A stretch of DNA of 64,000 nt from Antedon mediterranea (GCF_964355755.1 NC_092675.1:253001-317000), one strand, 5' to 3'; positions 34,886 through 47,176 are shown, counted from the stretch's first letter. Notes: a model not told the origin generated them from the sequence alone. Numbers and translations are program-made.

Positions 34886-35770
34886 TTAGGCAGTGTTCTC
34901 TTCCGATTGGGTAGTGCTTTGGGAACGAAACCGAGTTATTTTCCCCCTTCTAATTACCAAGTCTTTTTCCCCTTTGCTTTGCCTATCCCTCAATATGTCC
35001 CTAAGTTTATTATACTCATCACGTTCCTTTATTGTTCTATCATTACTTACTGCGCACTTTTTTTGTATAGCAATTTCAAAGGCATCTCTTTTGATACATT
35101 CCTCCTTGAAAACTACCTTTATAGGGCGGCACCCATCTTCTCCGTGTTTACCCACCCGGAAAAATGTCCTCATTTCGACCTCTAGGTCAATATCCTCGAA
35201 AATACCTGTCAATTTACTGAGGTCATCATTTTTTCTTGTATCCGAGTCATTACTCTTGGACTCATCTATTCTATATAGCATCAAATTAGATTTTCTTTTC
35301 AATCTCTCATTTTCATCCTTAAGTCTATTTTCAATTATTGTCTTAACCTCCTCATTATTAACAACACTAGATGACCGGGATAACTTTTTAATATCCTCTT
35401 TATTGATCTCTACCTCAGATTTAATTGCTTCAATTGTTTTAATCATGGTTTTTTGTGTCTCATTAACATTATTAATAAGACCCATGAAATTGCCTACTGA
35501 GACTGAGCAGCTCCTACAGTACCAAAAAATGGATGAGTCATCTTTGGATAGCCACTTATATTTGGCTTCATTAATTTTCTGACAATCTATGTGGAACCAT
35601 AGCTTACAAAGACCGCATAAAACCGATTTGCCACCAGACATAAAATGGCCACCACATGAACCACATTCGTCTTCACCCTCGATATCTAATACCGTTTTAT
35701 CAACTGTGCCTCCTGCATTACGTGATCTAGGCTTTGGCCTGGCACCTTCATCTTTGCTTTTGGAAGCCAT
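34886..35770 (-). CDS. CR1-type LINE ORF1 protein with PHD-like zinc finger
   Basis: Starts with ATG at 35770 and is open for 294 codons. Residues 36-84 carry a Cys/His pattern (CGSCGGHF, CGLCKLWFHIDCQ, WYCRSC) matching a PHD finger, as in ORF1 of many CR1 elements. Residues 100-170 are a predicted coiled coil rich in E/K/I. A domain of about 100 residues with FFRVGK and RPIKVVF, resembling the RRM-like/transposase-22-type fold of LINE ORF1 proteins, precedes a basic tail (RRGKITRFRSQ). It would act as a nucleic-acid chaperone in the retrotransposition particle. The reading frame is intact. Confidence 0.75.
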   Translation of the reverse strand: MASKSKDEGARPKPRSRNAGGTVDKTVLDIEGEDECGSCGGHFMSGGKSVLCGLCKLWFHIDCQKINEAKYKWLSKDDSSIFWYCRSCSVSVGNFMGLINNVNETQKTMIKTIEAIKSEVEINKEDIKKLSRSSSVVNNEEVKTIIENRLKDENERLKRKSNLMLYRIDESKSNDSDTRKNDDLSKLTGIFEDIDLEVEMRTFFRVGKHGEDGCRPIKVVFKEECIKRDAFEIAIQKKCAVSNDRTIKERDEYNKLRDILRDRQSKGEKDLVIRRGKITRFRSQSTTQSEENTA

Positions 35771-36440
35771 GCCCTAACTGCTTACACAACCCTAGGCCTA
35801 GCGAAAGACAATCTAAAAAAAGAAAAATCTCACCAGTCCTTAGAATACACTAAGAGCTCAAGCAGAAATTTGAAGCAATAAGAATAGGAATAATGATATG
35901 AAAGTAAAAGATCGTAAAAAAAACAACTTACAAACCCCGCCAGCAATAATAAAGAAATTTCCGACTTCAGAAACACGTCCCACTACCATAAAGCGCGCAC
36001 AACAAATTTAAGGGCCTAAGCCTAGCCTATTCCTTAGCGTATGGAGAGGCTAAAGGCCTGGTATAATCAACAGCTAAGGCAAGTAAAATAAGAGCACAAG
36101 CAACAATTGAATAAAAGATGAGCAAAGGGAGTTTTATATTATTTAAGAAATACCAAATCTATAAAAAAAACTAGCAAACAAGATTCAAAGACTTTCCGAT
36201 TACAGATTCGTCCAACCACAAACCCAGGCCTAGCAAAGACAATCTCAAAAAATCTCTCCAATCGAAAGACAAATCGAATAATACAAGGGCTTAAGCTACA
36301 TTTGTAGCAATAAGAAGAGTAATGGAGACTTTATGTAAGTAAAAATCGTGAAAAAACTATACAAAACCAGCAAACAAGATTCAAAACTTTTACAACTTCA
36401 GAAACACGTCCAACCACCATGAAGCGCCCTCTGTCAGACA
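35771..36440 (-). repeat. Tandem monomers in the CR1 5'UTR
   Basis: Three related units of roughly 200 bp, each beginning (plus strand) near a CCTAG.(C/A)AAAGACAATCT or AGGCCT word and ending near GACTTCAGAAACACGTCC.AC or its variant (35940-35990, 36190-36215, 36385-36420). Confidence 0.6.
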
Positions 36441-37040
36441 TTGCGAGTACTACTGTATAAAATGGTCTATTGAAATAAAATGTCATCCTGTACCATAACA
36501 GATACTGGTAACAATTTAGTAGATTTAAACTTGTGACTTCACAATAAGCACCAACCAAGACCACAGAATCTCAGTTGAGTAGTAGATTGTACAGAGTGAA
36601 GAAGTTCAATCAACATATCCACTACAATATCATCATTAGCTTGTTGAATGAAAAACCTCTTCAAAAGGTTCTGCTCTGCACTTTACTAAAGAGAAAATAT
36701 CAAAAAGAATGTAGTATTGTTTATGAATTATGTATGAATGTATATACTATACACATATCAAGCATTACTTATTTCAACTTAACAAAGCTATAAGTGGTTC
36801 ATTCTTCTTAATTAACTTATTTGTGTCAAAATAAAAAAAACAAGCGTATTACAGAATGCCCTTTGTAAGTTGACATAAATAATGCACAAATGTTCAATGT
36901 TTATATTCCTAATTGACATTTTAATTAGTGCTGTTGGTGTATGGAAATAAAACTAAGAACTATGGATATATTGGAGTTTTAATGACTACATGATAAAGTT
37001 GTTTATACCATTTTTTATAAATCTCAGTGGCCTCTCATGA

Positions 37041-37278
37041 TTACCGTTTCAAATCAATATATGTTGGTTCCAGTGATGAGTATGTGTGCAGATCTTTAAA
37101 TGTCTCTCTAGAATCTGGCAGAGGTGGTGGCGCTACAGCATTTTCACTATCAGCAGTTGGCAAACTGATCTCATATACTGTATTAGATGGTTTTATTGGC
37201 ATTGCAACATTATCATAATCAGTCATGTTCGTCTCTGAGGAAACACCCACTTCCTTGTTCTTCTGAGAGTAGTGGGAC
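37041..37278 (-). CDS. Gene C exon 11: tyrosine-motif cytoplasmic tail
   Basis: 238 nt from acceptor ATCTTAG to TAA at 37041-37043. [19 protein letters not shown], proline patch APPPLP, then [19 protein letters not shown]. The Tyr-to-Phe change at FKDL would remove one phosphosite relative to genes B and D. Confidence 0.78.
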
Positions 37279-40200
37279 CTAAGATAAATGAATTAATCTT
37301 CAACAAACAACATTTTTATTATTTGAAAAAAAGGAAAAAAAATGAATAAATGTGCATTCACTATTATACTGTGGTAAACTATCGTCACTTTTGAACACAA
37401 TTAGTTATCGGGTCAGACTAGGAACCCACAACCTTCAGATCCTCTCTAGACAGCAGAGCTTGAGCTGATGGTTAGGGTTGGAATCGAGCAGCAGGTACAG
37501 CACAGGGTGATAATCATATGCTGTGGAGTATGTCAGAGTAGGGCAAGAGATTTGACCAAATACATACCTCACTGCACAGTAGCCTTAAAATGGTAACAAC
37601 ATTGATTTAAATAATCTATGAATTATTAAGGTAAAATTAATATACCATATTTAAATAAACCTTAAATAAGTTATTTAAATGTAATATTAAGAAATATAAT
37701 CTTTATATAAATTTATATGAAAAAGAGGTTATCTCAACAGATTTGAAACAGATTGGAGAAATTGTATGATTCGTTTTAATATATAGAAAAATATACACAG
37801 TAAAAACAAAAATATAGGTTATTAGGCAACTGATGATTAAATGTACCGGTGTTAGTACTGCAATTTACACATGTTAAAACAAACAAGGTATAAATAATTT
37901 GTTTTAATTTAAATTTAATCGTTATAAGTGATCAAAGACAATTATTCAAGCTAAGTTTTCAAATCCCCAGATTAAATTGCAAGCAGAATGAATACAGTAT
38001 TTAAAAGCGATTATTATATGCTAAACTTGTTGAATTACAACAGAAGTCTGTAATATATCAAAAACTACTGTTAGGCTGAGACGTCACCTAAAGAGAAGCA
38101 ATAATAGCCCAAATAAAAATAATTGTTTAAGTACAAAACCTGCAATAAAAAACCAAAGTTGGAGACATCATCAAAATAATGATGGCCTGAACAATTATTA
38201 TTGCTATCAGGTAAACTGGTACTGTGTTACAGGATGTGTCACATTTACCTTCAAAAGTAAATACAACATTTAAACTGTTCAAAAGCATGTTATAGAAAAC
38301 ACTTTTTATAAGTGATACATGAATATGTAATGCTGTAGGATAGTAGAGAAAACACAACATTGCTATATGTCATTAGTGCATGGTTATAGACCAGTATTTT
38401 CAATCAGCATCAAAAGTAACTTTTGGAAGGTAAACAAATATACTTAATATTCATCACAAATTTGTTGAAATTTTTGAAAATAGTCTTCCTTGATATTGAT
38501 AATAAAATACATTTAAATTCTTTTATAACACACCTGGTTGTATTCTTGTAATTTGATTTGTTAATTACCCATCACGTGTCATTTGGAATTAGCCCTACTT
38601 AACGGAAAAGTGATATCTATGTTATAAACATTTTGAGATTTGTTTCCACAAGACATTGTTGACTGATCCTGTTCGAAAATCAACTTGTCATTGGATCATT
38701 GCAGCAGCAACAGCATTGCGTTTTTGGCTGTTGATCAAGCTCCCTCCCAAAGCTTGATCGAGCTCCCTCTCAAAGTTGATCAAGCTCGATCTTCTCAAAA
38801 CTTGAAATGATCTCCCTCTCAAAGCTTGAATGAGCTACCTCCCGAAACTTGATCAAGCTCCCTCTCAAAGCTTGATCAAGCTCCATCTCAAAGCTTGATC
38901 AAGCTCCCTCTCAAAGCTTGAACGAGCTCTCTTACTTACAAATTTTAACCATCAGCTCAGGAAAAAATTGATTATAAAAACTATGAAGTGCTTTCAAGGT
39001 TTATTATACTGTTATAGAATGAATACGTAAATTACGTATATTCATTACGGTAATGAATTATGTACTTAAGTTAATGAATTATGTACTTAAGTTAATGAAT
39101 TATGTACTTAAGTTAATGAATTATGTACTTAAGTTAATGAATTATCTACTTAAGTTAATGAATTATGTACTTAAGTAAATGAACTATGTACTTAAGTTAA
39201 TGAATTATATACTTAAGTTAATGAATTATGTACTTAAGTTAAATTGTACTTTAAATTTAAGCAAATTTAATTACCTGCAATGAAATTCCTTTAGGTAAGG
39301 CATAGTAAACATTTATAAAGCAAAGCTTATTAAATTGTGCTTGGGCAACAGATTTGTTTTTTAAATGGATAAGACAAGTGAAGACCTATTGCTGGCAGAG
39401 AAGATTGATTGGGTTTTAGAACATAACATTGTTGGTTTATATGCTGTTTTCTTTGTGAATTTCTGATTTTTTATTGAGCAGTTAAGTTTTTTTAAAGTTG
39501 GACAAATGCTGAATTTAATTGTTTTACCTCCAAATGAAACTGTAAATTCACAGCTTCCCATATTTCCAGCAATATCTGTAGATGTGCAAGTTACATCAGT
39601 TGAATCGGCATCAAATAATGAACCAGAAGGTGGAGTACAAGTAGCTGACAGACCAGTATCAACATTGTCACTCACTGAGGGGTCATCCCAGGTCACTTTG
39701 AACTGATGTACAACACTGTCAGGACATGTTACAACTGGAGTTATACTATCTGGCATTTTGTCATCTGAAATTATATTATGTAAGATGTGTTTTAAATAAC
39801 TTCTCTGGCATTTATTAAAATTAAGAGATTATTTCAAAATCATAGAAAAACAAAATGCATTGAGAAAGGACAACATTTGCCTTATCTGATTTATCTAAGT
39901 ATAGTGTTAATATGTAATGAGGAGACCCTACTACCTAAAACACAGAACTGAAATGATTGGCAGACAAAAGATTGTAACAGAAACTAAGATACATATACAC
40001 ATTAATGGTAGTACAGAAGTAACACTTACCATTGACAGTTACTTCAAATAAACAGATTCCTACATTACCAGCCATATCCACAGCAAAACATGTAACATTA
40101 GTTGAACCAATATTAAATGATGAACCAGAAGGTGGAGAACAAGTAGCTGATAGACCAGTATCAACATTGTCACTGACTGTGGGGTCATTCCAGGTCACTG

Positions 40201-43200
40201 TAGTTTGGCCCAAGGAGGTATGTTCTTTAATATTACCAGGACATGTTACAATTGGATTCTCACGTTCTATGAAAAGATTTTATTACTGCATATTAGATTA
40301 TATTTTGGTTAATCAATAATTTAAATAATAAAATGACTTAGATATATCCTTTTGTGTCAGTTGCAAAGAGATCACCACATTTCTAAAAGTAGTTGCATGT
40401 GGGTGGAAAAAAGTGGACATCTCTTGACAACAAGAAAAATCGTACATTTATTCCCAACAAACATTAAACTGAGCTATTGTTTAAAAATGTATAATTTCCA
40501 TTTTGTAGAAGTAGATTTACCAGTTTCACATCTGGTTCCAGTATAGAGGCTTGGACATGTACATGAGTAAGATATACCAAAATCATTACAAGCTCCACCA
40601 TTATGACATGGAGAACTGGCACATGCACCAATTCCTGAAAAAAGAGTTGATTTTTAAAGATATCATAACACAACTAAACAAACTCATTAAATTTCAATAC
40701 ATGAAACTACACAATTGTTACAAATAAAAAATAAATCATATAGTATCCTTGTATTTATTTTGTAGACTTACTAGTTTCACATCTGGTTCCAGTATAGAGG
40801 CTTGGACATGTACATGTGTAAGATGTACCAAAATCATTACAAGTACCACCATTGACACATGGAGAACTGGCACACGGATTGTTTGCTAAAAAAAAGCAGG
40901 TTGAATTGAAGAGCCAAGTTAAATAGAAAAGTAAATCTTTCATTGATTGAATAAAAAGTACAAAAGAATACAATCAGGTGTGTAATAACAATTAATTAGA
41001 TATTAAAACATAGCGATTTTTTCCTTTGTGTATGTAAAATGTTTCAGTATACTTTAATGTAACCTCAGTTATATTCAATCAGAAATACTGTATCATTATC
41101 ATTAATGTATAGGGATCCATGTACAGTAGCATAATTGTTGCAGAGTACAAGATCATTTGAAACACATTACTGTATAAAAGAGGAAAAACATACCTTCTGT
41201 TACTAAAACTGTAAAAGTGCAATCACCATAATTAGTGGCACTGCATGTTACAGTATAAGAGCCAACAGTAAATGATGAACCAGAAGATGGAGAGCAAGTG
41301 GCAACCACGGCAGGGTCAACATCAAGTATTGTTGGTGTATCCCATGTCACAACTTTAGTTGTTGAAGTCATAATATCACTAGGGCATGTCAAATCTGGTA
41401 CAGGCACTTTAAGTAAGAAAAAGACTAACTGTTTAGTTTGCCAATTGTCACAAAAAGCATTGGCTTAAAATGGCTGGCTTATGCTGGACCGACTCTCAAA
41501 TTCGGGTACATTACCGTAAGTAATCTGCATATTTCACATACAGTACACATTCAGTGGTATGCAAATTTTAATTTGATTTAGTTAATAATTTACATTTTTT
41601 CTTGTTCACATAGATTAACAATAACAATCATGTGAGAATTACTGAGTGATAAAAGCTCTGTTTAAAAGTGTTTAAAAATCAACATGAAATGATGGTGGTA
41701 CCTTATCAAATGTTAATTACCTCCATAAACATATACTTCACAAACAATGATCTCATTAATATTACTGTTGTATAAAGAAACATATTGCCCAATCTTGGAT
41801 GAATTGCAGTCTACAAAGTAATAACCTTCGGTTGTTGAGGAAGGAATAGATCCACAGATGTTAGTTGAAGTAAGGAGTGAACTGGTATCACTAGCAACAC
41901 GGATCTCAAGGCCAGTAAGTGTACCTGAAATAAAAATGCCACAGAATTAATTTTATAATAGAAAATCTCTCTGAGAAACTGCAGTCAGAAGTAGAATAGA
42001 TTTTCAAGTTTAAATTGATTGATTTACATATGAAAGACTAATCTAAATAATTTGAGCTCAAAACTTGAGGTAGATCGTTGGGGGAGTCCTAAAAATCCAT
42101 AATGCAAGGTTAATTTTTTAAAGATTTTAAAAGTTGCTATCTTTGTAACTTGTGGCAAAAATTTTTAAAATGTTTACAGTTCAAGCTGAACGTGCATTAG
42201 AACCATTCATTATCACCATTAGATATCACTTTTCCATGAGATAGAGCGAATTCCAACAGATGTGTAAGTTAACCAATCAAATTGCAAGGATACAATCAGA
42301 TGTGTTTTATATTCGTGGACAGAATATCTCATTTGTTGTTGAAAACGGTTCTAAATACAGGGTAGTCTAAAGAGATTTTAATACAAAATATACATTCCTT
42401 CTTTCTAGAAATTATGCTAATTTAGATAAACAGGACAGCCTAGCTATTTTAGTCTGCCATGTATATCTAGGTATTGTGCATACACATTTTTGGAACTTTT
42501 AAGCCTAATAGAATACTAGATTTGAATTCATCACTTTATCCTCACGACAAACGCCACGTGCACGTACGTTAGAAAATGCGCAAAGAAAAAGATTACATCA
42601 TTATGACATATGGTATATGTATGCATTTTATTTGAAGCCTCATGGTACCACCATGATGCAACGTAAGTAATTAAAATAAATAATATTACGAACCTAAAGA
42701 TGCTGGGTATACATAAACATCATCAATGCTGTATGTATCTCCTAAATCAACATACCAAAAAGCAGCCCCTGTAGAAACTTTAAATATAAACAGAAATATA
42801 TTATTCTTCAATCTTCTTTGAAAAAAATACTAGTAATATGTTTTTATATTTTATTTATTCATACTTAACAAGTAAATCCAAATAGAATGATAATATTATT
42901 ACTTTTTAAAAATAAACATTTATACTACTATACTAGTATAAGAAAAATATTGGTCTGTGTTTTTCCCTTTTTCTATAATTTTTGGTTAATGTCAAGATAC
43001 AGTATAGTAGGTAAGTTTATATATTAAAAAAATAATAAATAAGTAATAAGTTATTTTTTTAAAAAGCCTGGAATAACAATCTCACCAACAGTACGTGAAC
43101 ATGAACTACTGTCACCATCAACAGCTAAACCAGCATGATATGATATACCGTCAGAGGAATAAGTTGTACTCTGGTATGCAGGCTTGCTAGTTGCCAACTC

Positions 43201-45137
43201 CGCTGTAAAGAAAACAATCATTAGTTGAGTTTATTTTTTCCCTATTTCACAAACAAGTGTAATAAGAGCAATTAGAGAGTTGTGACATCCAGCCACCAGG
43301 GGTAATCGCTGAAACGTATTCTAATTTCATCGAAAATAAATTTTGACAATTTTGACCATTTTATGCGCGCGTACGCAAACGTTATACATGTGCTATGCAC
43401 ATAATTGTATTGCCATGATGAAATATGACCTGAAATTTATGAGTACCACATTTTGTTTAATTGCGATTTATGCTTGTGAATATATGATTACAAACGTGAT
43501 TTCGTTAAATCGAGCATAGACTGGTATTTTTTTATTGCGCACAATGAAAACATAACCCCATTGATTCCTGCCATAAGGAATATACTCTGAACAATTGACT
43601 TAGCTAGTTGAAACTGATATCAAGATAATTGACTAGGACAAAATACTGCTAAAGAAAGAATAAATAAAGATCCTGACAGAATCAATAGGTTATGTGCATG
43701 ATAATGCATATAACCTAATTAGATAGAGTCTAAGTTTACATATATTTTCCAGCCTCTCTTTTGCACTCCCACTATCCTTTAATCTGCCTCAAACTCAGAC
43801 AGATACAAGGTACAGTATGAATAGATATGAGTAGGGTAGAATTAATTAGTCAAATTGATTATTTTTTTATTCAAATTGTGCAAATCGGTCTAAACAAATA
43901 GATTGTAAAGAATTTTTTCATGCTGTCAGTGGAATGTAATAATTGATTGGTAAATTAAAAATTGCTCATGCACATTTTCAAAACCTCATGTATAATATAT
44001 AACACCGATTGATTTGACTGGTTCGTTGGAGTATTGTGGTATGTATTTCAGATTGAAATCAAGTAACTTTATTGGTTTGATTAGGTTCAATTCTTGGACA
44101 ATTTCTTTTTCTTTTTAATTCATTATTGTCTTTTAGTTGTCTTTACCCACCATTTGATATGTTATTTTAGGTTATAGAGAGTCTGCCGGAACTGTACCAA
44201 TTACATTCATTTCTTTTCCCGATTGTTTTGTGTAGAACTACTGTATAACAATAAAATAAATGTTATTATCTATGTTAATTTAATGATATTCTCATATATG
44301 AAATACAGCAACAATGTTTTGGATAATCGATTAATAATACTGCAGTAACTTTGATTGTAAATTGTTTGTTAGAAATGTGTAATGAATCTGAGGTATGAGA
44401 ATAAATGAAAATACTATATAATATGAGTTTAAATTACTGCATAGATCTATATGTATAATCAGATATAAATAATTGTTAATTTTCATTACATTCAAGCAAA
44501 CCTCTGTCTGTGTGATGTACAAAATGATATCATTACAATGTTATTGTCATGTTGGATTATATTTTTAAGAGCTACTTCATCTGCTTCCTTTTTGTATGCG
44601 TTTTTGATCAAAGTTCAATAAAACGTTATAATGTATGGACTCAAAAAATAAATACTGATAATTTGCATCTTTATCGAGCCAAGTTGTGTATAGTAAGTAA
44701 CTGTATACACAAACTTTTTGCCGAAAACAGGAATTGGTAAATCTATTACGAACTGGCTGCCTCCTCTACGCCTAACTAGTCTTAAATGCTGGGCAGTTGA
44801 GTTCCGGTGCCGGAATCCTAACCACGGCGATATTCATATTAAGAGAATAATATTCTAGTAAGATCTTTGTCTTCACCAGGTCCTACTTTACGCCATGGCA
44901 TACCACTGCAGAGGGATCCATAGGCTGAGAGAGTAGTCTAGGCCGGGGCCCAGAGAAGAAGCCTACAGAACAGTTACACACAGTAGTACAGCATTAGTTG
45001 GGCCTAGCTAGCTTGGCTAATTACTTAGCCTATATTTGTCTACGGATTTTACACGGATACTTACTGTTTTGAGATGAACTGATGAAGCAATGCTTAAGTA
45101 GAAGTAACAAAAATAGTGTGAACCTTTTATCAAACAT
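37041..45137 (-). CDS. Receptor gene C: F-type lectin, HYR-EGF-EGF-HYR-HYR, transmembrane, tyrosine tail
   Basis: Eleven exons: 45065-45137, 43086-43202, 42694-42777, 41721-41924, 41194-41406, 40772-40885, 40521-40634, 40030-40266, 39528-39764, 38140-38248 and 37041-37278. All have GT-AG sites; lengths sum to 1740 nt, or 579 codons plus TAA. Order of domains: signal peptide (1-24), F-type lectin (about 25-159), HYR, two six-cysteine EGF modules, two HYR modules, a membrane span near 477-500, and a tail with YDNV, YEIS, YSSL 567 and YIDL 574. The position matching YQDL in gene B is FKDL (Phe 561), so the ITAM spacing of B is lost, while two YxxL motifs three residues apart remain. Type I receptor; the extra modules make a longer stalk. 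Function is inferred. Confidence 0.8.
38140..38248 (-). CDS. Gene C exon 10: transmembrane segment
   Basis: 109 nt, phase 1 to 2. [12 protein letters not shown], then [20 protein letters not shown]. It has two extracellular cysteines and a Gln in the span that B and D lack. Confidence 0.78.
38735..38935. repeat. Minisatellite, about 25-bp unit
   Basis: Diverged copies of CTCCCTCTCAAAGCTTGAT plus CAAG, eight or so, in the intron between HYR 3 and the TM exon of gene C. Confidence 0.8.
39045..39243. repeat. Minisatellite, 21-bp unit
   Basis: About nine copies of TTAATGAATTATGTACTTAAG with few changes, in the same gene C intron. Confidence 0.9.
39528..39764 (-). CDS. Gene C exon 9: HYR domain 3
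   Basis: 237 nt, phase 1-1. [66 protein letters not shown]. Closest to the TM-proximal HYR of gene D (57135-57350). Confidence 0.83.
40030..40266 (-). CDS. Gene C exon 8: HYR domain 2
   Basis: 237 nt, phase 1-1. [61 protein letters not shown]. Confidence 0.83.
40521..40634 (-). CDS. Gene C exon 7: EGF-like module 2
   Basis: 114 nt, phase 1-1, six cysteines, nearly identical to module 1 ([26 protein letters not shown]), so a recent exon duplication. Confidence 0.83.
40772..40885 (-). CDS. Gene C exon 6: EGF-like module 1
   Basis: 114 nt, phase 1-1, six cysteines: [12 protein letters not shown] then [14 protein letters not shown]. It lacks the calcium-binding D.(D/N)EC start. Confidence 0.83.
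41194..41406 (-). CDS. Gene C exon 5: HYR domain 1
   Basis: 213 nt, phase 1-1. [48 protein letters not shown]: the HYR (hyalin repeat) pattern with an Ig-like fold and two disulphides. Shorter than the 237-nt HYR exons. Confidence 0.8.
41721..41924 (-). CDS. Gene C exon 4: F-type lectin domain, part 3
   Basis: 204 nt, phase 1-1; [39 protein letters not shown] and [11 protein letters not shown]. Confidence 0.78.
42694..42777 (-). CDS. Gene C exon 3: F-type lectin domain, part 2
   Basis: 84 nt, phase 1-1; [19 protein letters not shown]. The donor is GTTCGT, weaker than the others. Confidence 0.73.
43086..43202 (-). CDS. Gene C exon 2: F-type lectin domain, part 1
   Basis: 117 nt, phase 1-1; [28 protein letters not shown]. 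It is shorter than in A and B because the segment between AVDG and SSC is reduced. Confidence 0.77.
43203..45064. other. Gene C intron 1
   Basis: About 1.86 kb without an exon, homologous to gene A intron 1. At 43770-43796 it preserves the empty site of the Rex1 LINE found in gene A. Confidence 0.65.
45065..45137 (-). CDS. Gene C exon 1: signal peptide
   Basis: 73 nt, [18 protein letters not shown] core, GTAAGT donor, phase 1. Confidence 0.72.
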
Positions 45138-45218
45138 TTTGACATAAATTAACACTGGTAAAACGTTCACTAAAATCAATATTTTCATATTTTTCGTGAT
45201 TATTATTTACAAATACAG

Positions 45219-45246
45219 TACTGTACTGTACTGTACTGTACTGTGT
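45219..45246. repeat. GTACT microsatellite
   Basis: About five tandem copies of TGTAC in the gene C 5' flank; gene A has only one or two at the matching place. Confidence 0.85.
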
Positions 45247-45261
45247 ATATACACAGGCATG

Positions 45262-45320
45262 TACAACCGCTTTATTATTTCCGGGTGTTATAGCGCCCTC
45301 ACTTTCTCTAAACTTCAGGG
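45262..45320 (-). promoter_or_regulatory. Conserved upstream element of gene C
   Basis: About 135 bp upstream of the start codon. On the minus strand AGTGAGGGCGCTATAAC then ACCCGGAAATAATAAAG, nearly the same as in gene B and, with a small change, gene A. Confidence 0.45.
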
Positions 45321-47170
45321 CTAGTTCTTGAAACAAAACTAAAGTAATTAAATGCCATTTCATAAATCATCAATCCATAGTTTCCCATGTTTCATAACTT
45401 TTTTTTAAAATATCACATTCTTATCAGTGATTAGACAGGCTATTTCAAATTACCCACAGTAACAGTCCTATTCTTTTTGTACATGTTATCAGTGTACAGT
45501 CAGTGTAATTTTATGTCTTTTATTTACAGATTTTTATTTACGAGTTATATCAAAAATCATCCACCGCTATTGGTATACCCACCAACTTTTTTACATTTTC
45601 TGGAGAGTATCCGGTTCAAATACTTTAACATCTGACAGAGTTTTGCCCAATTAATCTATTGGATTTCATTTATTCGTCTCAAAAAACAGGGAGAGTACAA
45701 TTAACATACAATAATAATAAAAAAGAGAAAAATGAGACAGAGAAAACCAAAAGTGAACCACTTAAATACATAAAGGTCGTATTATGCTCCTCAATTTCCT
45801 AAATTATAAATTCCATTGTTGTTATTTATTTTACTAGGAAATATTTCTCTATATTACTTTTATCAGAGCTCCGCAACAGATTCAAAGTTTCCTTTTCACT
45901 GACTACAATGATTGTACTTTCATTTTATTTTGCAATTATATTTCATGTTGTACAAAAATGAAATAAAAAAATATATTATTATTTACTAAATCACTGTTGA
46001 GTGGAAACCATAAAACATACAAAAATTACAATATAACATTTGACCATTAAAGTATCAAATATCTGCCTGAGCTTTATTCCCTTTAACAACAAAAGATCTT
46101 ATGTAAAGAAATAAAATTAAAATATTATAATATAATTCAATTTGTAAACAATTAGTATTTAGTTATTTTTAATTATTATTACATATATTTAAATTATTTA
46201 TTTGGTTTTATTCATTTACAAAATTTATATTTGTTTTGGCCATTATCGTATTCGTAGTCATTTGACTTCAGAGTTGTACAAAAAAACACCTGATGTTTGT
46301 GGTATCTGATAACAGAATGCATCAAGGTGAATTGCAGTATATGGTTCAATACCAATGATGCTCTTAACATTATTATTTCCTAAGGATTCAATTTACGACA
46401 GAAAATGATTATTATTATCTTTTTTTTCTCATTAACAATATGGTAAAGCAAAGCCAATTAAATAAGAACACAATTTATTTCAAAACATATTTTTATAAAA
46501 TATGGTCAAATTGCTGGATATTGCCAAATTGCCTTAATATGCAATCAAATCTACTTTAAACTCTAAATAACCAAACAATACATTGATTACATTTTCCGTA
46601 TGATGATTGTAAGTCATCAAAATTTAGTTTAGTAAAGTTATTGCTTATCTTCAGTAGTAGTAGGCCTGTTATACTGTAATTTGAAACATATTTTACTTCA
46701 GTGGCAGCTATGACAATTTCGCTGTAGTTGATCATTTAAATTGAGCAAATTAATTTTAGTAAATTTCAACTATCTTTTCTCTACTCTACTCCTGTTGCTG
46801 ATTTGTCATAACCTGTCAGTTATATAAAGTTGATTGAATATACAATTTATATTATTTTAAATAAACATAAATTAAATTTTATATAGACCTGTTCATATTG
46901 CAGATACAATAGTAATATGTATTGGAAATTCATGAGAAATTTAAACAAAACCATTAAAAAATAAGAAAAGATAATTACATATGTTCAGGAGAGAGTGAAA
47001 AAATGATATATTATAGTATCATAAATATTAACTGGTGGGATAAAAATTGTTTGACTATTATCTATATGTTAATGTTTCTCTTAAAAATTATATATCATTA
47101 ATTATTCCTATATTAATATATTTTATATTATTATTATGTTTTATCAAATGTACTACAATTAATTAATATC
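45321..47170. other. C-D intergenic spacer, compact form
   Basis: Non-coding. Collinear with the A-B spacer but without its large insertions; it ends at the gene D polyadenylation signal. Confidence 0.65.
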
Positions 47171-47176
47171 TTTATT
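47171..47176 (-). terminator. Polyadenylation signal of gene D
   Basis: AATAAA on the minus strand, 0.6 kb past the stop codon, in a context matching gene B at 22315. Confidence 0.55.

Larger units (their letters stand above)
31900..36460 (-). mobile_element. CR1-type LINE, nearly full length, inserted in the gene C 3'UTR
   Basis: Minus-strand order: 5'UTR with about three tandem monomers (36460-35771), ORF1 (35770-34886), then ORF2 with endonuclease and RT (about 34870-31960). UTR blocks homologous to gene B flank it: 31830-31890 on the left, 36480-36640 on the right. Exact ends are uncertain by some tens of bases. ORF1 is intact; ORF2 has frameshifts near 34650 and 33600-34110. Confidence 0.75.

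Noticed and set aside
34893-35582. 229-codon plus-strand ORF
   Set aside because: Serine/leucine-rich antisense shadow of the CR1 ORF1 protein.
37027-37218. Plus-strand ORF over the gene C tail
   Set aside because: Antisense of the tail exon; the minus-strand reading is supported by splice phase and three paralogues.
38735-39243. CRISPR-like repeat array
   Set aside because: Repeats are head-to-tail with no unique spacers, and this is an animal genome; they are minisatellites.
39506-40319. Plus-strand ORFs overlapping HYR exons
   Set aside because: Antisense shadows of the HYR coding sequence; the same shadow appears over every HYR exon (for example 61597-61806 and 63244-63447).
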